Shown: piece after piece, positions 22,691 through 33,710 of the stretch
Layout: each line of letters begins with the position of its first letter
Position numbering within the stretch: the stretch's first letter is position 1
NCBI RefSeq assembly: GCF_008831285.2
Contig: NC_045144.1
Coordinates: forward strand, 19,485,716 to 19,549,715
Length of the DNA stretch: 64,000 nucleotides
Direction: 5' to 3'
Source of the DNA: Nymphaea colorata
Taxonomy: Eukaryota > Streptophyta > Magnoliopsida > Nymphaeales > Nymphaeaceae
Translations under genes and position numbers: made by a program
The notes under the pieces: model-generated
Told to the model about the DNA's origin: nothing
What the model saw: the letters and a program-made list of their open reading frames with translations, nothing else
Database searches by the model: none

Positions 22691-23349
22691 CAAGATCGAA
22701 CTTGCACAATACCTGTCGGCATCGCTTCCCATCTCGTGTTGTTGCTGGCGTGAAGTTCCACCGCTGCTATAGCCCGTCGTCCGTCGCCTCTTTCTGCCAC
22801 CTTTGCTACTGCTGTGAAGCTCCCGGCGCTCGTCGTTCCCAGTGTTCTCTATTATTGCCCGTCGCCTCTTTTAGTTGAAGCTCGTCGACTCTTCTTGCCA
22901 CCTCTGCTACTGCCATGAAGCTCCGACGTAGCCTCTGCTATTCCCAGCATCGCGGCTATCACCACTGTTGTTGCTAACAATCGCTCTCTACTATTGTTGT
23001 GGAGCTCTGGCGTTGCCCCCATCGACTCACTGTAGTTTCACCTGCTGTATTTTTCGTTGATTGTTGACCAGCAACAATCGAAGGATATCTGCCTCTACTG
23101 CCACTCTTCCACCATCGTCTTCCTTGTTGTCGTCATGGTCTACACTGGACGCACACCTCTCTGTTTTTTCCCTGGTACTCATAGCAGATTGTGGTGCATC
23201 TTCTTGTTGCAACGAAGCAGCCGTTGGTGCTTCCTCCTTAGTAGCATCGGCCATTAGTGAAACATATACTCTCAGTTGATTTACTGTTGTATTAGGATGG
23301 AAGATAAGAGGAAAACCCCTATTTATACAAGAACTGAGAGCATTCATGT

Positions 23350-23837
23350 TCAATTTACTACTAACTCATCAAGGATAATTATTTGCATTTGGTCAGCTGC
23401 CATCACTATGAGAATTGTTGGTCGCAGGCGAATGCTTATGTCAATGGGAAGAGGACTAAACCCCCTAAGGCTAGCCCAGCGTGGGAAGTGGTTCCTTGAG
23501 GACAACCAAGTTAAAACATGGGTTGTCAACTCTGTGTCTTCTAATATTCAACCTCTCATTCTTCATTCTTCAACGTAAGAGGGCTGTCTAGGATATGTGG
23601 GTTATCTTAGAAGAGCTTTTTGTGGCCGACTTTTATGCGGCACTAAAATCCACATGGGAGGAACTTGACTACTACTCTGATGATACTTGCAATTGTCCAC
23701 AAGGCCAGATGCGGTATTGGGCCAAGGAATGGAAAAACAAGATGTTTATGTTCTTGACTGGATTGAATGACCTGATTTATCTCTCTCTCACTAGTCCTGA
23801 TATTTCCTTTGTTGTGAATGTGATGAGTCATAACTGA
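23350..23837 (+). pseudogene. Copia-C gag remnant fused to an RT fragment
   Basis: Reads WFLEDNQVKTWVVNSVSSNI and, in the next frame, DFYAALKSTWEELDYYSDD, both clearly related to gag of Copia-A1. Near 23785 the gag reading passes directly into SLTSPDISFVVNVMSHN, which is the RT C-terminal motif. Protease, integrase and most of RT are therefore deleted. Confidence 0.8.
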
Positions 23838-23859
23838 TGTTCACTTAAAGGCAGTTGAC

Positions 23860-24396
23860 AAGAATTTATGTTACTTAAAGAAGAGTCTTGGCAAGGGTTT
23901 CTTGTATGTTAAGCAAGACTTTTTTTATTCAGATGCTGACTGGTGACTGCATAGAATGTGTGGATACCAAGAGATCCACCTCAAGTTACTGTATTCACTT
24001 GGAAAGAAATCTCGTGGTGTGGAGAAGAGACAAGATGTTTACTCCCGCTCCAGTGCTGAGGCTAAATATAGGGTTGTAGCCATGGCAGTCTCTGAGATGT
24101 TGTGGCTGAAAGTGCTATTGACTGACATCAAAATCGAAACTGAGGGTCTAATGAAAATGCATTATGATAACAAGTCTGCAATAAACTTGACTAACAATCC
24201 GATGTTACATGATAGAACGAAGCATGTTGAGATTGAACGTCATTTCATTCGAGATAGAATTGATGCTAACGAGCTTGTCCTACCTTACATGAAGTCCGAA
24301 GATCAAACCGCTGATGCACTGACCAAGGCCTTGCCATCTACTTCAGAGAGAAATGTATTCAAGTTGGGCATGTTCGACTTGTATGGTCAACTTTAG
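23860..24396 (+). pseudogene. Copia-C RNase H and C-terminus
   Basis: From 23956 an open frame holds SRSSAEAKYRVVAMAVSEML, MHYDNKSAINLTNNPMLHDR, TKHVEIERHFIRDRIDANEL and DALTKALPSTSERNV. The DNKS motif is intact. The stop at 24394-24396 lies just before the LTR. The element cannot be autonomous. Confidence 0.85.
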
Positions 24397-24742
24397 GGGT
24401 GTAACCAAGAATTAACAGAGAGAGTGACTGGCAGCTGGTGAGCACCGAAATCATCTCCCAACATCGTGGTTTTGTCCTCATGTTGAGGGTTTTCCATGTT
24501 ATAGTTTGTGTTCCCTCTGTTCTTTTTATTCAACAGGTTAGTAGTAGAAATGTATTCAAGTTGGGCATGTTCGACTTGTATGGTCAACTTTAGGGGTGTA
24601 ACCAAGAATTAACAGAGAGAGTGACTGGCAGCTGGTGAGCACCGAAATCATCTCCCAACATCGTGGTTTTGTCCTCATGTTGAGGGTTTTCCATGTTATA
24701 GTTTGTGTTCCCTGTGTTCTTTTTATTCAACAGGTTAGTAGT
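24349..24742 (+). repeat. 197-bp tandem duplication covering the Copia-C 3' LTR
   Basis: agaaatgtattcaagttggg occurs at 24349 and 24546. The unit includes the last codons of the polyprotein, the whole 3' LTR (24399-24535) and about 9 bp of flank (ggttagtag). The two units are almost identical, so the duplication happened after integration and recently. Confidence 0.9.
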
Positions 24743-25515
24743 CGTCGGATTTAGATTTGTGATGAAATGTTGGGCTTGGGTAGATTGTGTGTTCGAATAT
24801 AGACATGGTTTCAATATGGATTTATGGATTGAAACAAGATAGTGTCAAATTTGGGTCTAAGTCACATAGGTACGGGTTTAGTTCAGGCATAGAGATACAA
24901 GTACAAACACGACAATTTTAAAAAATATGGGTATATGGGGGGTACAACAGGAATGAACTCTAAAAACAGAATAAAAATTGAGTTAGAAAAAATTAAATAA
25001 TGTAAAACTAAGCAGTTTGGATCATTTTCAATTTAAAAGGTACCCAAATGTGTCCAAGTACCCACTTTGGACACAAGTACAACGACACGGGTACATGGAT
25101 CTTATCTGGGTCAACCAATTTTTAAGCTAAAACATTGGATCCAAATTGAAACAGACATATCCTTGAACCAAATGTTGAAATTGAAGGCCAAGGAAACAGT
25201 TTGATCCACAATATGCATGTGAATATAACTTGGATAGGATTAGGGTTGAAGATAATCTTGGGTTGAACAAAAAGTTTTGAATCTGATTTAGGAGTCAACA
25301 TGGTTATTGCAATCTAACACCAATTTCAATTGAGCTGGAGACCCAGATAAAGCATGGTTGTTGCAATCTAACACCAATTCCAATTGCACAGATTGTATAG
25401 AAAAAGATATGACGCAGTGACAATAATGTGTTTGAGTCGTCCAAGGAAGAGTAGAACCAATATATAAACCTCACCTAAAAAAGAAACCAAAAAGACACAT
25501 AGATCCCATCAGAGA
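24743..25515. other. Intergenic DNA, no gene seen
   Basis: AT-rich sequence without a supported frame. A small duplication (gttgttgcaatctaacacca and its variant, near 25302 and 25359) is the only visible structure. Confidence 0.5.
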
Positions 25516-25777
25516 TGTTAGAATATCGTGTGTAAGGGAACCGGGTCTGGATATGGACCTGGCCCCATGGGCACGGGAACCGAGAGTGGCTCGGTACCCT
25601 AGGCGGGTTTCCCCCTTATAGGGTACCGGGTTTCCCCCTTATAATCCCACTAAGTGTTGTTTTGTTGATTAAGTGGAATATAATTTTCTCTTTCCTAGGG
25701 TTGCGGTTTTGCCCCTAGGTTACAGCTTCTCCGTGGTTTTTCACCTCTTCTTGACTCTGCTGTTGCGTATTTCTTCA
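25516..25777 (+). repeat. 5' LTR of Copia-A2
   Basis: Begins TGTTAGAATATCGTGTG and ends ATTTCTTCA. It contains an extra duplicated stretch of about 25 bp (gggtttcccccttata twice, near 25605-25643) that is absent from the right LTR and from Copia-A1. Confidence 0.92.
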
Positions 25778-25789
25778 TGGTATCAGAGC
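25778..25789 (+). promoter_or_regulatory. Primer binding site of Copia-A2
   Basis: tggtatcagagc, identical to the Copia-A1 primer site. Confidence 0.93.
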
Positions 25790-26020
25790 TACCGTGTGTG
25801 GGTTTTGCTCTGTGATCGTGCGCTTCCATCGTTTCCGCCGCTGCCGCCAGTTCCAGCGCCACCGCCTGTTCCAGCGCCGTCGCCTTTCCTGCGTCGCCGG
25901 CGTCATCATCGCCGCCATCATTGCTGCCGCCGTCGCTATCACCGCCAGTAATTCTTCCGCCTCCGCTACCTCTTGTCTGTCGTCTCTGGTGCTGGGTATT
26001 GCTTCTCTTTGGTGATTGTG

Positions 26021-27410
26021 ATGGCCGAAGCGATGACTCCCAAGATCGATGATGCCCTAGATACGGGCAGCAATACCAAGAGCGAGAACTTGCCTGTTCA
26101 AGTCACCTCCATCCGGCTGAACAAGGACAACTATCTCTCTTGGTCTGCTGCCCTAGAAATCGGGATAACCAGTCGTGGTCGCCTGCCCTATATTACTGGG
26201 GAGAAATTGAAACGGATCCGCGATGGGCGACTTGGGCATTGGAGGATAGTCAGGTGGAAGTATGGATCATTAGTTTTGTTTCCGCAGATATTCAGCCTCT
26301 GATCTTGCGTAAATCGACTGCATACGGCATGTGGACTGTGCTTGCGCGGATGTATGGCCGTAAGAAGAGAGTATTGCGTACATACCAAATCAAACGTAGC
26401 ATCTACTCTCTTAAACAGGGTGACTTGTCTGTAGCTTCTTTCTTTGCAGCCCTGAAGACTAAATGGGAGGAACTAGACTACCATGTGAATGATGACTGGC
26501 ATTGTGGTTCTGATCATGCCCTGTACTGGGACAAAGAATGGATGGACCAGACTTTTATTTTCCTTGGAGGCTTACGCGATGAATTTGAATCCATTAGGAG
26601 CCAAATTCTCAATTGTGACGAGATCCCCGGGATTGAGGAGGTGTATGCCTGGGTGGAATCTGAGGAACAACGTCGTCAAGTTATGCATATTGACTCCAGC
26701 CATGGGAGTTCCCCCTCAGCGTTTGTTAGCCGTGCCTCTGGGACTGGACAGCGTCCTGTTCGACGTTGTAGTCATTGTAACAAGTTGGGGCATTCTGTGG
26801 ATTTTTGTTGGGATATTCATCCTGAGAAAAGACTTGTTCGTGGTCGCCCTCCTTCTAGTCGGCGGGGTTCTTCTGTTCCTGACGCTAGTCAGGGTAGTTC
26901 CCCCTCAGCGTTTGTTAGCCGCCCCGGGATTGAGGAGGTGTATGCTTGGGTGGAATCTGAGGAACAACGTCGTCAAGTTATGCATATTGACTCCAGCCAT
27001 GGGAGTTCCCCCTCAGCGTTTGTTAGCCATGCCTCTGGGACTGGACATCGTCCTGTTCGACGTTGTAGTCATTGTAACAAGTTGGGGCATTCTGTGGATT
27101 AAGTTGGGGCATTCTGTGGATTTTTGTTGGGATATTCATCCTGAGAAAAGACTTGTTCGTGGTCGCCCTCCTTCTAGTCGGCGGGGTTCTTCTGTTCCTG
27201 ACGCTAGTCAGGGTAGTTCCCCCTCAGCGTTTGTTAGCCGTGCCTCTGGGACTGGACAGCGTCCTGTTCGACGTTGTAGTCATTGTAACAAGTTGGGGCA
27301 TTCTGTGGATTTTTGTTGGGATATTCATCCTGAGAAGAGACTTGTTCGTGGTCGCCCTCCTTCTAGTCGGCGGGGTTCTTCTGTTCCTGACGCTAGTCAG
27401 GGTAGTTTCT
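26021..27410 (+). pseudogene. Copia-A2 gag with three tandem zinc-knuckle blocks
   Basis: Starts MAEAMTPKIDDALD. A deletion of about 10 bp near 26207 shifts the frame (LPYITGEK then loss). Gag continues from 26210 in the frame that retains VNDDWHCGSD, the Trp lost in Copia-A1. The knuckle CSHCNKLGHSVD occurs three times (about 26764, 27060, 27277) because the segment from GIEEVYA to the knuckle is repeated with backward jumps at about 26922, 27100 and 27220. The second block ends at a stop near 27100. Confidence 0.85.
26626..27400 (+). repeat. Triplicated gag/zinc-knuckle segment
   Basis: gggattgaggaggtgtatgc occurs near 26629 and 26928. ttccccctcagcgtttgtta occurs near 26709, 26896, 27005 and 27218. 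aagttggggcattctgtgga occurs near 26782, 27079, 27101 and 27290. Units have different lengths and start points, so this is not one simple duplication. Confidence 0.88.
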
Positions 27411-27534
27411 CAACTGTTGAAAAATCAAAACTTTCCTCCGATCAAATCAATGAATTACAAGCTTATATCAGTCGGCTGTCTACTACGCAAGAGGAAACTT
27501 CCACGTCCGAAGGAGTTAAATTAGCTCAAGCTGT

Positions 27535-27852
27535 TGTAGCCACAAGCGATCAAGGTAATCTCTCAATTGTCCTCAAGGCAGCAACGCGTGTCTATGGCTG
27601 ACGAGTCTTCTATTTCTGTGGCTGGAAAAGGGAGTTTGTCCTTGTTGAATAAATATCATCTTCATAATGCTCTCCATGTTCTCAATATTCCTGTGTAGCC
27701 ACAAGCGATCAAGGTAATCTCTCAATTGTCCTCAAGGCAGCAACGCGTGTCTATGGCTGACGAGTCTTCTATTTCTGTGGCTGGAAAAGGGAGTTTGTCC
27801 TTGTTGAATAAATATCATCTTCATAATGCTCTCCATGTTCTCAATATTCCTG
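27535..27852 (+). repeat. 159-bp tandem duplication with loss of the protease site
   Basis: tgtagccacaagcgatcaag is at 27535 and 27694. Each unit joins gtaatc to tctcaattgtcctc (near 27560 and 27719), where Copia-A1 has about 90 bp encoding the protease motif DSGATHH. The deletion therefore came before the duplication. Confidence 0.88.
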
Positions 27853-28526
27853 TGAACTTGTTATCTGTCAACAGTATTACCAGAGAACTCAATTGTAATC
27901 TAATCTTTTTTGCTGATCATTGTTCCCTGCAGGACTTGGTGACGGGGAAGAAGATTGGGATTGGTTCGGTTATTGATGGACTCTACAGACTGCCCGTGCA
28001 AGTTGCGTCTACCTTGATCTCAGCCACTAGTAGACGGTTGTCAGGCATGGAAGACAGATCTACCATTATGCGATGGCACGAGCGTCTTGGGCATCTCCCT
28101 TTCCAGTTGATCAAGAAGTTGTTTCCAAGGCTTTTTACTTCTGTTTCTATTGACTCTTTCTCATGTGAAGTTTGCCAGTTGGCTAAACATGTCAGGGCTT
28201 CGTACCCTACTTCTCTCAATAAAACCACTCGTCCGTTTGCTTTGGTTCACTCTGATGTTTGGGGTCCTTCGGGAGTACCCACTTGTCGTGGTTTTCACTA
28301 TTTTATGACTCTTATTGATGACTTCTCCCGTTGTACGTTCGTGTACCTGTTAAAAGAACGTAGTGAAGTTCCCATCATTGTCAAAAATTTTGTTGCATTT
28401 GTTGAGACTCAATTTCAGACCTCTGTTCAAGCTTTCTGCACCGATAATGCTCGGGAGTATGTCTCCCAATCTCTAGATGATTTCTTGAGGAACAAGGGTA
28501 TTATTCATGAGACATATGTTCCATAG
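27726..28526 (+). pseudogene. Copia-A2 pre-integrase and integrase core, truncated
   Basis: Open frame with VNLLSVNSITRELNCNL, MRWHERLGHLPFQLIKKLF, CEVCQLAKHVRAS, HSDVWGPSG (first Asp) and CTDNAREYVSQS (second Asp). At 28515/28516 it jumps from ETY to sequence about 85 bp further on. This deletes the NGVVERKN block with the third catalytic residue (Glu), and the frame stops at 28526. Confidence 0.88.
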
Positions 28527-29876
28527 CATGTTCCTAAGCGCTACTGGGGTGATGCTCTTCTCACTAATGCCCATCTGATTAACCGTATGCCTACTCGTGT
28601 GTTGAATGGTCGTTCTCCCTACCCTGTCCTTAGGCCCACTCATAACCCTTGGCCTCTTACTCCTCGAGTGTTTGGGTGTACTTGCTTTGTTCATGACCAT
28701 AGTCCAACCCTTAAAAAACTTGATCCTCGGTCCGTCAAAGCTGTCTTCTTGGGGTATTCTCCAACTCAGAAGGGATATAAGTGTCTTGACCCTACTACCT
28801 CCAAAATTTATGTCTCTGGGGATGTTGCCTTTCATGAACATGAGGCGTATTTTCCTGTGAATCATCTTCAGGAGGAGTGTATAGGGAAAAGTGTGGAAGC
28901 CTCCAAAATTTATGTCTCTGGGGATGTTACCTTTCATAAACATGAGGCGTATTTTCCTGTGAATCATCTTCAGGGGGAGTGTATAGGGAAAAGTGTGGAA
29001 GAGTATTCCTCAGACCAGCTGGTTCAGTTTATGGATTTTTTAGAGTACAAGGTCAGCCACAATGTGACAGAGACAGTCAGAGGTGATAGCGACAGCCCTG
29101 TGCAAGGGAACTCTGTGGATGATCAGCCTACTCGTGTGTTGAATGGTCGTTCTCCCTACCCTGTCCTTAGGCCCACTCATAACCCTTGGCCTCTTACTCC
29201 TCGAGTGTTTGGGTGTACTTGCTTTGTTCATGACCATAGTCCAACCCTTAAAAAACTTGATCCTCGGTCCGTCAAAGCTGTCTTCTTGGGGTATTCTCCA
29301 ACTCAGAAGGGATATAAGTGTCTTGACCCTACTACCTCCAAAATTTATGTCTCTGGGGATGTTGCCTTTCATGAACATGAGGCGTATTTTCCTGTGAATC
29401 ATCTTCAGGAGGAGTGTATAGGGAAAAGTGTGGAAGCCTCCAAAATTTATGTCTCTGGGGATGTTACCTTTCATAAACATGAGGCGTATTTTCCTGTGAA
29501 TCATCTTCAGGGGGAGTGTATAGGGAAAAGTGTGGAAGAGTATTCCTCAGACCAGCTGGTTCAGTTTATGGATTTTTTAGAGTACAAGGTCAGCCACAAT
29601 GTGACAGAGACAGTCAGAGGTGATAGCGACAGCCCTGTGCAAGGGAACTCTGTGGATGATCAGCCCACAGCCCGTGATAATCTGTTCGGCCAGGTGTACA
29701 TCAGAAAGAAGACAGATGTGGTTGAAGATGTTGATGTAACCAATCTCAATCCTGTGAGTTCCCCGGATGACCCAAGTCCAATAGATGAAGAGCTTCCCAT
29801 AGCCTTACGCAAGAGAACCAGGTCATGTACTTCTCACCCTATTCACAGATTTGTCTCATGCGAAACTTAGTAAGAA
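28527..29876 (+). pseudogene. Copia-A2 integrase C-terminus and linker, duplicated in frame
   Basis: A long open frame from 28587 reads MPTRVLNGRSPYPVLRP, VFGCTCFVHDHSPTLK, YVSGDV and EEYSSDQLVQFMDFLEYKV. It passes twice through the same 537-bp segment, each containing a 102-bp inner duplication. Because 537 and 102 are multiples of three, the frame stays open for 427 codons. It ends in a region corresponding to the gag-pol linker (RKRTRSCTSHPIHRFVS). Confidence 0.85.
28590..29663 (+). repeat. 537-bp tandem duplication with a 102-bp duplication nested inside both units
   Basis: cctactcgtgtgttgaatgg starts at 28590 and 29127 (537 bp apart). Inside each unit, cctccaaaatttatgtctct recurs 102 bp apart (28798 and 28900 in the first). 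The inner one must have formed first. Confidence 0.92.
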
Positions 29877-30218
29877 TTACAAATGCTTTATTACATCCCT
29901 GTCTAAGTCTGTGATCCCCAGGTGTGTGGAAGGGAACTCTGTGGATGATCAGCCCACAGCCCGTGATCATCTGTTCGGCCAGGTGTACATCAGAAAGAAG
30001 ACAGATGTGGTTGAAGATGTTGATGTAACCAATCCCAATCCTGTGAGTTCCCCGGATGACCCAAGTCCAATAGATGAAGAGCTTCCCATAGCCTTACGCA
30101 AGAGAACCAGGTCATGTACTTCTCACCCTATTCACAGATTTGTCTCTTATGCGAAACTTAGTAAGAATTACAAATGCTTTATTACATCCTTGTCTAAGTC
30201 TGTGATCCCCAGGTGTGT
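29641..30218 (+). repeat. 289-bp tandem duplication
   Basis: aagggaactctgtggatgat is at 29641 and 29930. The join (gtgtggaag to ggaactc) falls on an aag shared by both parents. 289 is not a multiple of three, so the frame is broken here. Confidence 0.9.
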
Positions 30219-30865
30219 GGAAGATGCCAGAGAGGATCCTAATAGCACTTATTGTGCAAAAGAAGTGGAGCATGGACCAACTTGATGTCAAGAATGTATT
30301 CTTGAACGGCCATCTAGAAGAAGAGGTCTGTATGAGTATGCCCCCTGGATATGCTCAAAGCGGAAAATGTTGTCATTTCAAGAAAGCCTTGTATGGACTA
30401 AAGCAGTTTCCTAGAGCTTGGTTTGAAAGACTGAGGATAGTGATGAAGACTAATGGATACAAACAGGGAAATGGTGATCACACCGTATTCATTAAGCAGA
30501 GAAATGGTTTGGTGAGTCTCCATCTTGTATACGTTGATGATATGATTGTTACAGGTGACGATGAAGAAGAGAAAAAGAAGATGAAGGAGAGGTTAGCTGC
30601 TGAATTTGATCTAAAAGATCTAAGTAAACTAAGGTACTTTCTGGGGATAGAGATTGCTCGATCAGAGACAGGGCTTGTTATGAGCCAAAGGAAGTACATT
30701 TTGGATCTCTTAACTGACAACATCCTGGATGAGGAAGGAAAAGGTCGGTATCAGAGGTTGGTTGGTAAGCTCATCTATCTTACCCTCACTCGCCTTGATA
30801 TCACCTATGCTGTGAATGTGTTGAGTCTACTGATTGTCACTGGAAGAGTGCAGAAAGAGTGTTGA
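30219..30865 (+). pseudogene. Copia-A2 reverse transcriptase lacking the fingers
   Basis: Near 30242 the sequence jumps from EDPN to TYCAKEVEHG / MDQLDVKNVFLNG, losing about 250 bp that in Copia-A1 encode the RT fingers. The palm remains: CHFKKALYGLKQFPRAW, LHLVYVDDMIVTGDDEE and LRYFLGIEIARSETG. The 20-bp segment deleted in Copia-A1 is present here. The frame is lost at 30865. Confidence 0.9.
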
Positions 30866-31350
30866 GGTATCTAAAAAATGACCCCTGACGCACATTGAGC
30901 GGGGTGCACTGATGCAAGCTGTGAATGTGTTGAGTCTACTGATTGTCACTGGAAGAGTGCAGAAAGAGTGTTGAGGTATCTAAAAAATGACCCCTGACGC
31001 ACATTGAGCGGGGTGCACTGACTGCATCTTTCTAGGGGTAACCTGGTTGTATGGAGAAGTAAAAGGCAGGAAGTTTGTTCTAGATCCAGTGCTGAGGCTG
31101 AATACAGGGCGGTTCAGATATTGGAATTGAAATGGAAGAGAAGATGAAGATGTACTGCGACAACAAATCTGCGATTAACCTTGCAAATAATCCCGTCCTG
31201 CATGACAGAACCGAACACGTGAAGATTGCCCTGATATCACCTATGTTGTGAATGTGTTGAGTCAGTTTATGCATGCTCCTACTGATTGTCACTGGAAGAG
31301 TGCAGAAAGAGTGTTGAGGTATCTGAAAAATGACCCCTGACGCACATTGA
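30811..31350 (+). repeat. Three-step repeat of the RT/RNase H junction
   Basis: tgtgaatgtgttgagt occurs at 30811, 30920 and 31247. Each time tgattgtcactggaagagtg and gacccctgacgcacattgag follow. The third copy is longer and keeps the normal order (cagtttatgcatgctcct). The first two share an internal deletion. Confidence 0.9.
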
Positions 31351-31846
31351 GCGGGGTGCACTGATACTAGGAGGTCTACCACAGGGTACTGCATCTTTCT
31401 AGGGGGTAACCTGGTTGTATGGAGAAGTAAAAGGCAGGAAGTTTGTTCTAGATCCAGTGCTGAGGCTGAATACAGGGCGGTTCAGATATTGGAATTGAAA
31501 TGGAAGAGAAGATGAAGATGTACTGCGACAACAAATCTGCGATTAACCTTGCAAATAATCCCGTCCTGCATGACAGAACCAAACACGTGAAGATTGATCG
31601 CCACTTCATACGACAAATCTGCGATTAACCTTGCAAATAATCCCGTCCTGCATGACAGAACCAAACACGTGAACATTGATCGCCACTTCATACGGGAACG
31701 CATTGATTCAAAGGAGTTGATCCTGCCTTATATGAAGTCTGAAGATGAAATTGCAAATGTTTTAACCAAAGCCTTATGTACATCTCAATTTGAAAAAAAT
31801 GTGAGCAAGCTTGGCATGTTTGACATGTATGCCAAGCTTGAGGGGG
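31060..31846 (+). pseudogene. Copia-A2 RNase H, repeated and frame-broken
   Basis: ctagatccagtgctgaggct is found near 31079 and 31449, and tgcgattaaccttgcaaata near 31170, 31540 and 31620. The last frame (from 31594) reads [40 protein letters not shown] and VLTKALCTSQFEKNVSKLG, with its stop just before the polypurine tract. A unit of about 83-86 bp is duplicated at 31527/31613. Confidence 0.85.
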
Positions 31847-31848
31847 AG

Positions 31849-32012
31849 TGTTAGAATATCGTGTGTAAGGGAACCAGGTCTGGATATGGACCCGGTCCCA
31901 TGGGCACGGGAACCGAGAGTGGCTCGGTACCCTAGGCGGGTTTCCCCCTTATAATCCCACTAAGTGTTGTTTTGTTGATTAAGTGGAATATAATTTTCTC
32001 TCTCGTAGGGTT
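31849..32012 (+). repeat. 3' LTR of Copia-A2, truncated
   Basis: Matches the first part of the left LTR but stops at agggtt (32012), losing about 75 bp of the 3' end. It lacks the 25-bp duplication of the left LTR. Confidence 0.9.
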
Positions 32013-32683
32013 CATCAAACTCAAATTTAATCTGAGAAAGAAAAATTGAGCAATGACAATTCAATTCCTTCATTTCATTGAAAGCACATTGCACACAGCC
32101 TCTAAGGCATGTTCCATGTCTGCACTCATGAGCAGAAGGTTAAGCCTCCGTGCAGCTCCCTGTTGATTGTGTTCCTCTCGCAGCTTTTTTTTCATTGCTC
32201 CTTCAATTGGCCTAACACTTTAGATGAGATATAACCATGTTAAGCCTCTGGCACCTTTTTTTTCATTGCTCCTTCAATTGGCCTAACACTTTAGATGAGA
32301 TATAACCAATTACTTGAAGGGTTTGCTTTCGGTTAGTTTGTTGACTGTAGGGTGGACTAGAAAGGAATATGCAATGCTTATTTATGATATGTTGCCACAG
32401 TGTGATTCTCACGCTGAGGATGAATCTGTCCATCAAATTCTTGTAAAATTTACAAGTTTCAACAGATTCAGATTCTTATCAAACTCAGAAATAGGCAACT
32501 ATTACTAAGCTTCCCACATGTTGGAATCACATAGACTCTCATTGACACTTTGGCAAATTTCTATGAATAAGTATTGTTTCCTACAGATGATCACTTTTCA
32601 AACTTCCCTAGTATTTACCAAAGAACAACCTCCTTTCTTCGGACGTTTGTGTACCTCTGTCTCGCATGCTCACAGTTGCAGCG

Positions 32684-32719
<36 letters not shown>

Positions 32720-33540
32720 GTATACCGATAGGAGGGAGGTTAGTCAAACCTGCTCTTCAAGCATATATTTACCACCACATGCTGCCAATAGTCAGGAACC
32801 TCAAGCAAGACAGCCATAGATCTAAGCTACACCGAAGATATCCGTATCAAAAGAAAGCAATGAGAAGAGAATAATCCCAAAACATCAATCAACACTTAAG
32901 ATATTGAATATTTGCAAGAAAAAGAAAACTCAACTATTAGCACCTCGCTCACAAGGTGCAAACTTTGGAAATCAACTTCGTAACGTCCTTCTTTATTTGC
33001 CTCATAACTCAACAGGGTCTAAATATGTAGTTGAAAGTTTATGGCATTCAGCAAGTACCACAAAGGCAAAGCATTGATAAAAACCCAATCTCCTATTTGG
33101 TGCATCTGATTTTGAACGATCGCCAAATGAGTTTTGGCCCCTTGCATAATTTCCCTTGCATAATTTCATCCATTGTGCTAAGGAGAATGCTAGGTACGCC
33201 ATGCCACATGTGTACTTTGTTCGAGTGAGATACCTATGTCAACCAGGGTACAACAACAGGTATACCCTTGGACACGGCCTGGACACAGTCAAACCAGTAT
33301 CAGGTGTGGTCAACACACCCATGGCTGTATTTATCCATTTTTGGACTCGGTCAAAGTTGAACAATTCCATTTTTGTCCACTAATTAGGTTTGCTTTTAAG
33401 CAATCATGTTTATATAATAGAAATGAAGATCCCTTGATAAACACAAAAGGGCTGTTAGCCTGTTCATATTCTCTATGGTCCAATTCCACCTATTCAGCAA
33501 TATTTTTTCCGATAAGATTTTCCGGCTTTTCCACTGACTT
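32013..33540. other. Intergenic DNA with a 71-bp imperfect tandem duplication
   Basis: No supported gene. ttcattgctccttcaattgg is repeated at about 32191 and 32262 (71-bp offset), ending with gagatataacca in both. A CT/TA microsatellite lies at about 32685-32720. Confidence 0.6.
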
Positions 33541-33710
33541 AATTTTCATTAATAGAACTTTCTATATTGTGTTGTTCACTTAAAATCTTGTTTATATATA
33601 TATATTGTGTGTTGTGTACGACCCAACAATTTTCATTAATAGAACTTTCTATAGTGTTGTTCACTTAAAATCTTGTTTATATATATATATTGTGTGTTGT
33701 GTACGACCAT
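33541..33710 (+). repeat. 87-bp tandem duplication
   Basis: aattttcattaatagaactt is at 33541 and 33628. Both units run into cttgtttatatatatat and gtgtgttgtgtacgacc. The second unit has lost a few bases. Confidence 0.85.

Larger units (their letters stand above)
25516..32012 (+). mobile_element. Second Copia-A element (Copia-A2), internally scrambled by duplications and deletions
   Basis: Sister of Copia-A1 in the opposite orientation. Left LTR 25516-25777, primer site 25778-25789, polypurine tract 31840-31848, and right LTR 31849-32012 truncated at its 3' end. The interior keeps the Copia order (gag, integrase, RT, RNase H) but carries repeated tandem duplications (units of about 102, 109, 159, 289, 327 and 537 bp among others) and deletions that remove the protease site, the integrase Glu region and the RT fingers. 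Because the right LTR is cut, no target duplication can be tested. Confidence 0.92.

Noticed and set aside
26489-27601. A 370-codon plus-strand frame running across the gag repeats
   Set aside because: For most of its length it is the wrong frame of gag. It stays open only because the tandem duplications move the true frame in and out of it.
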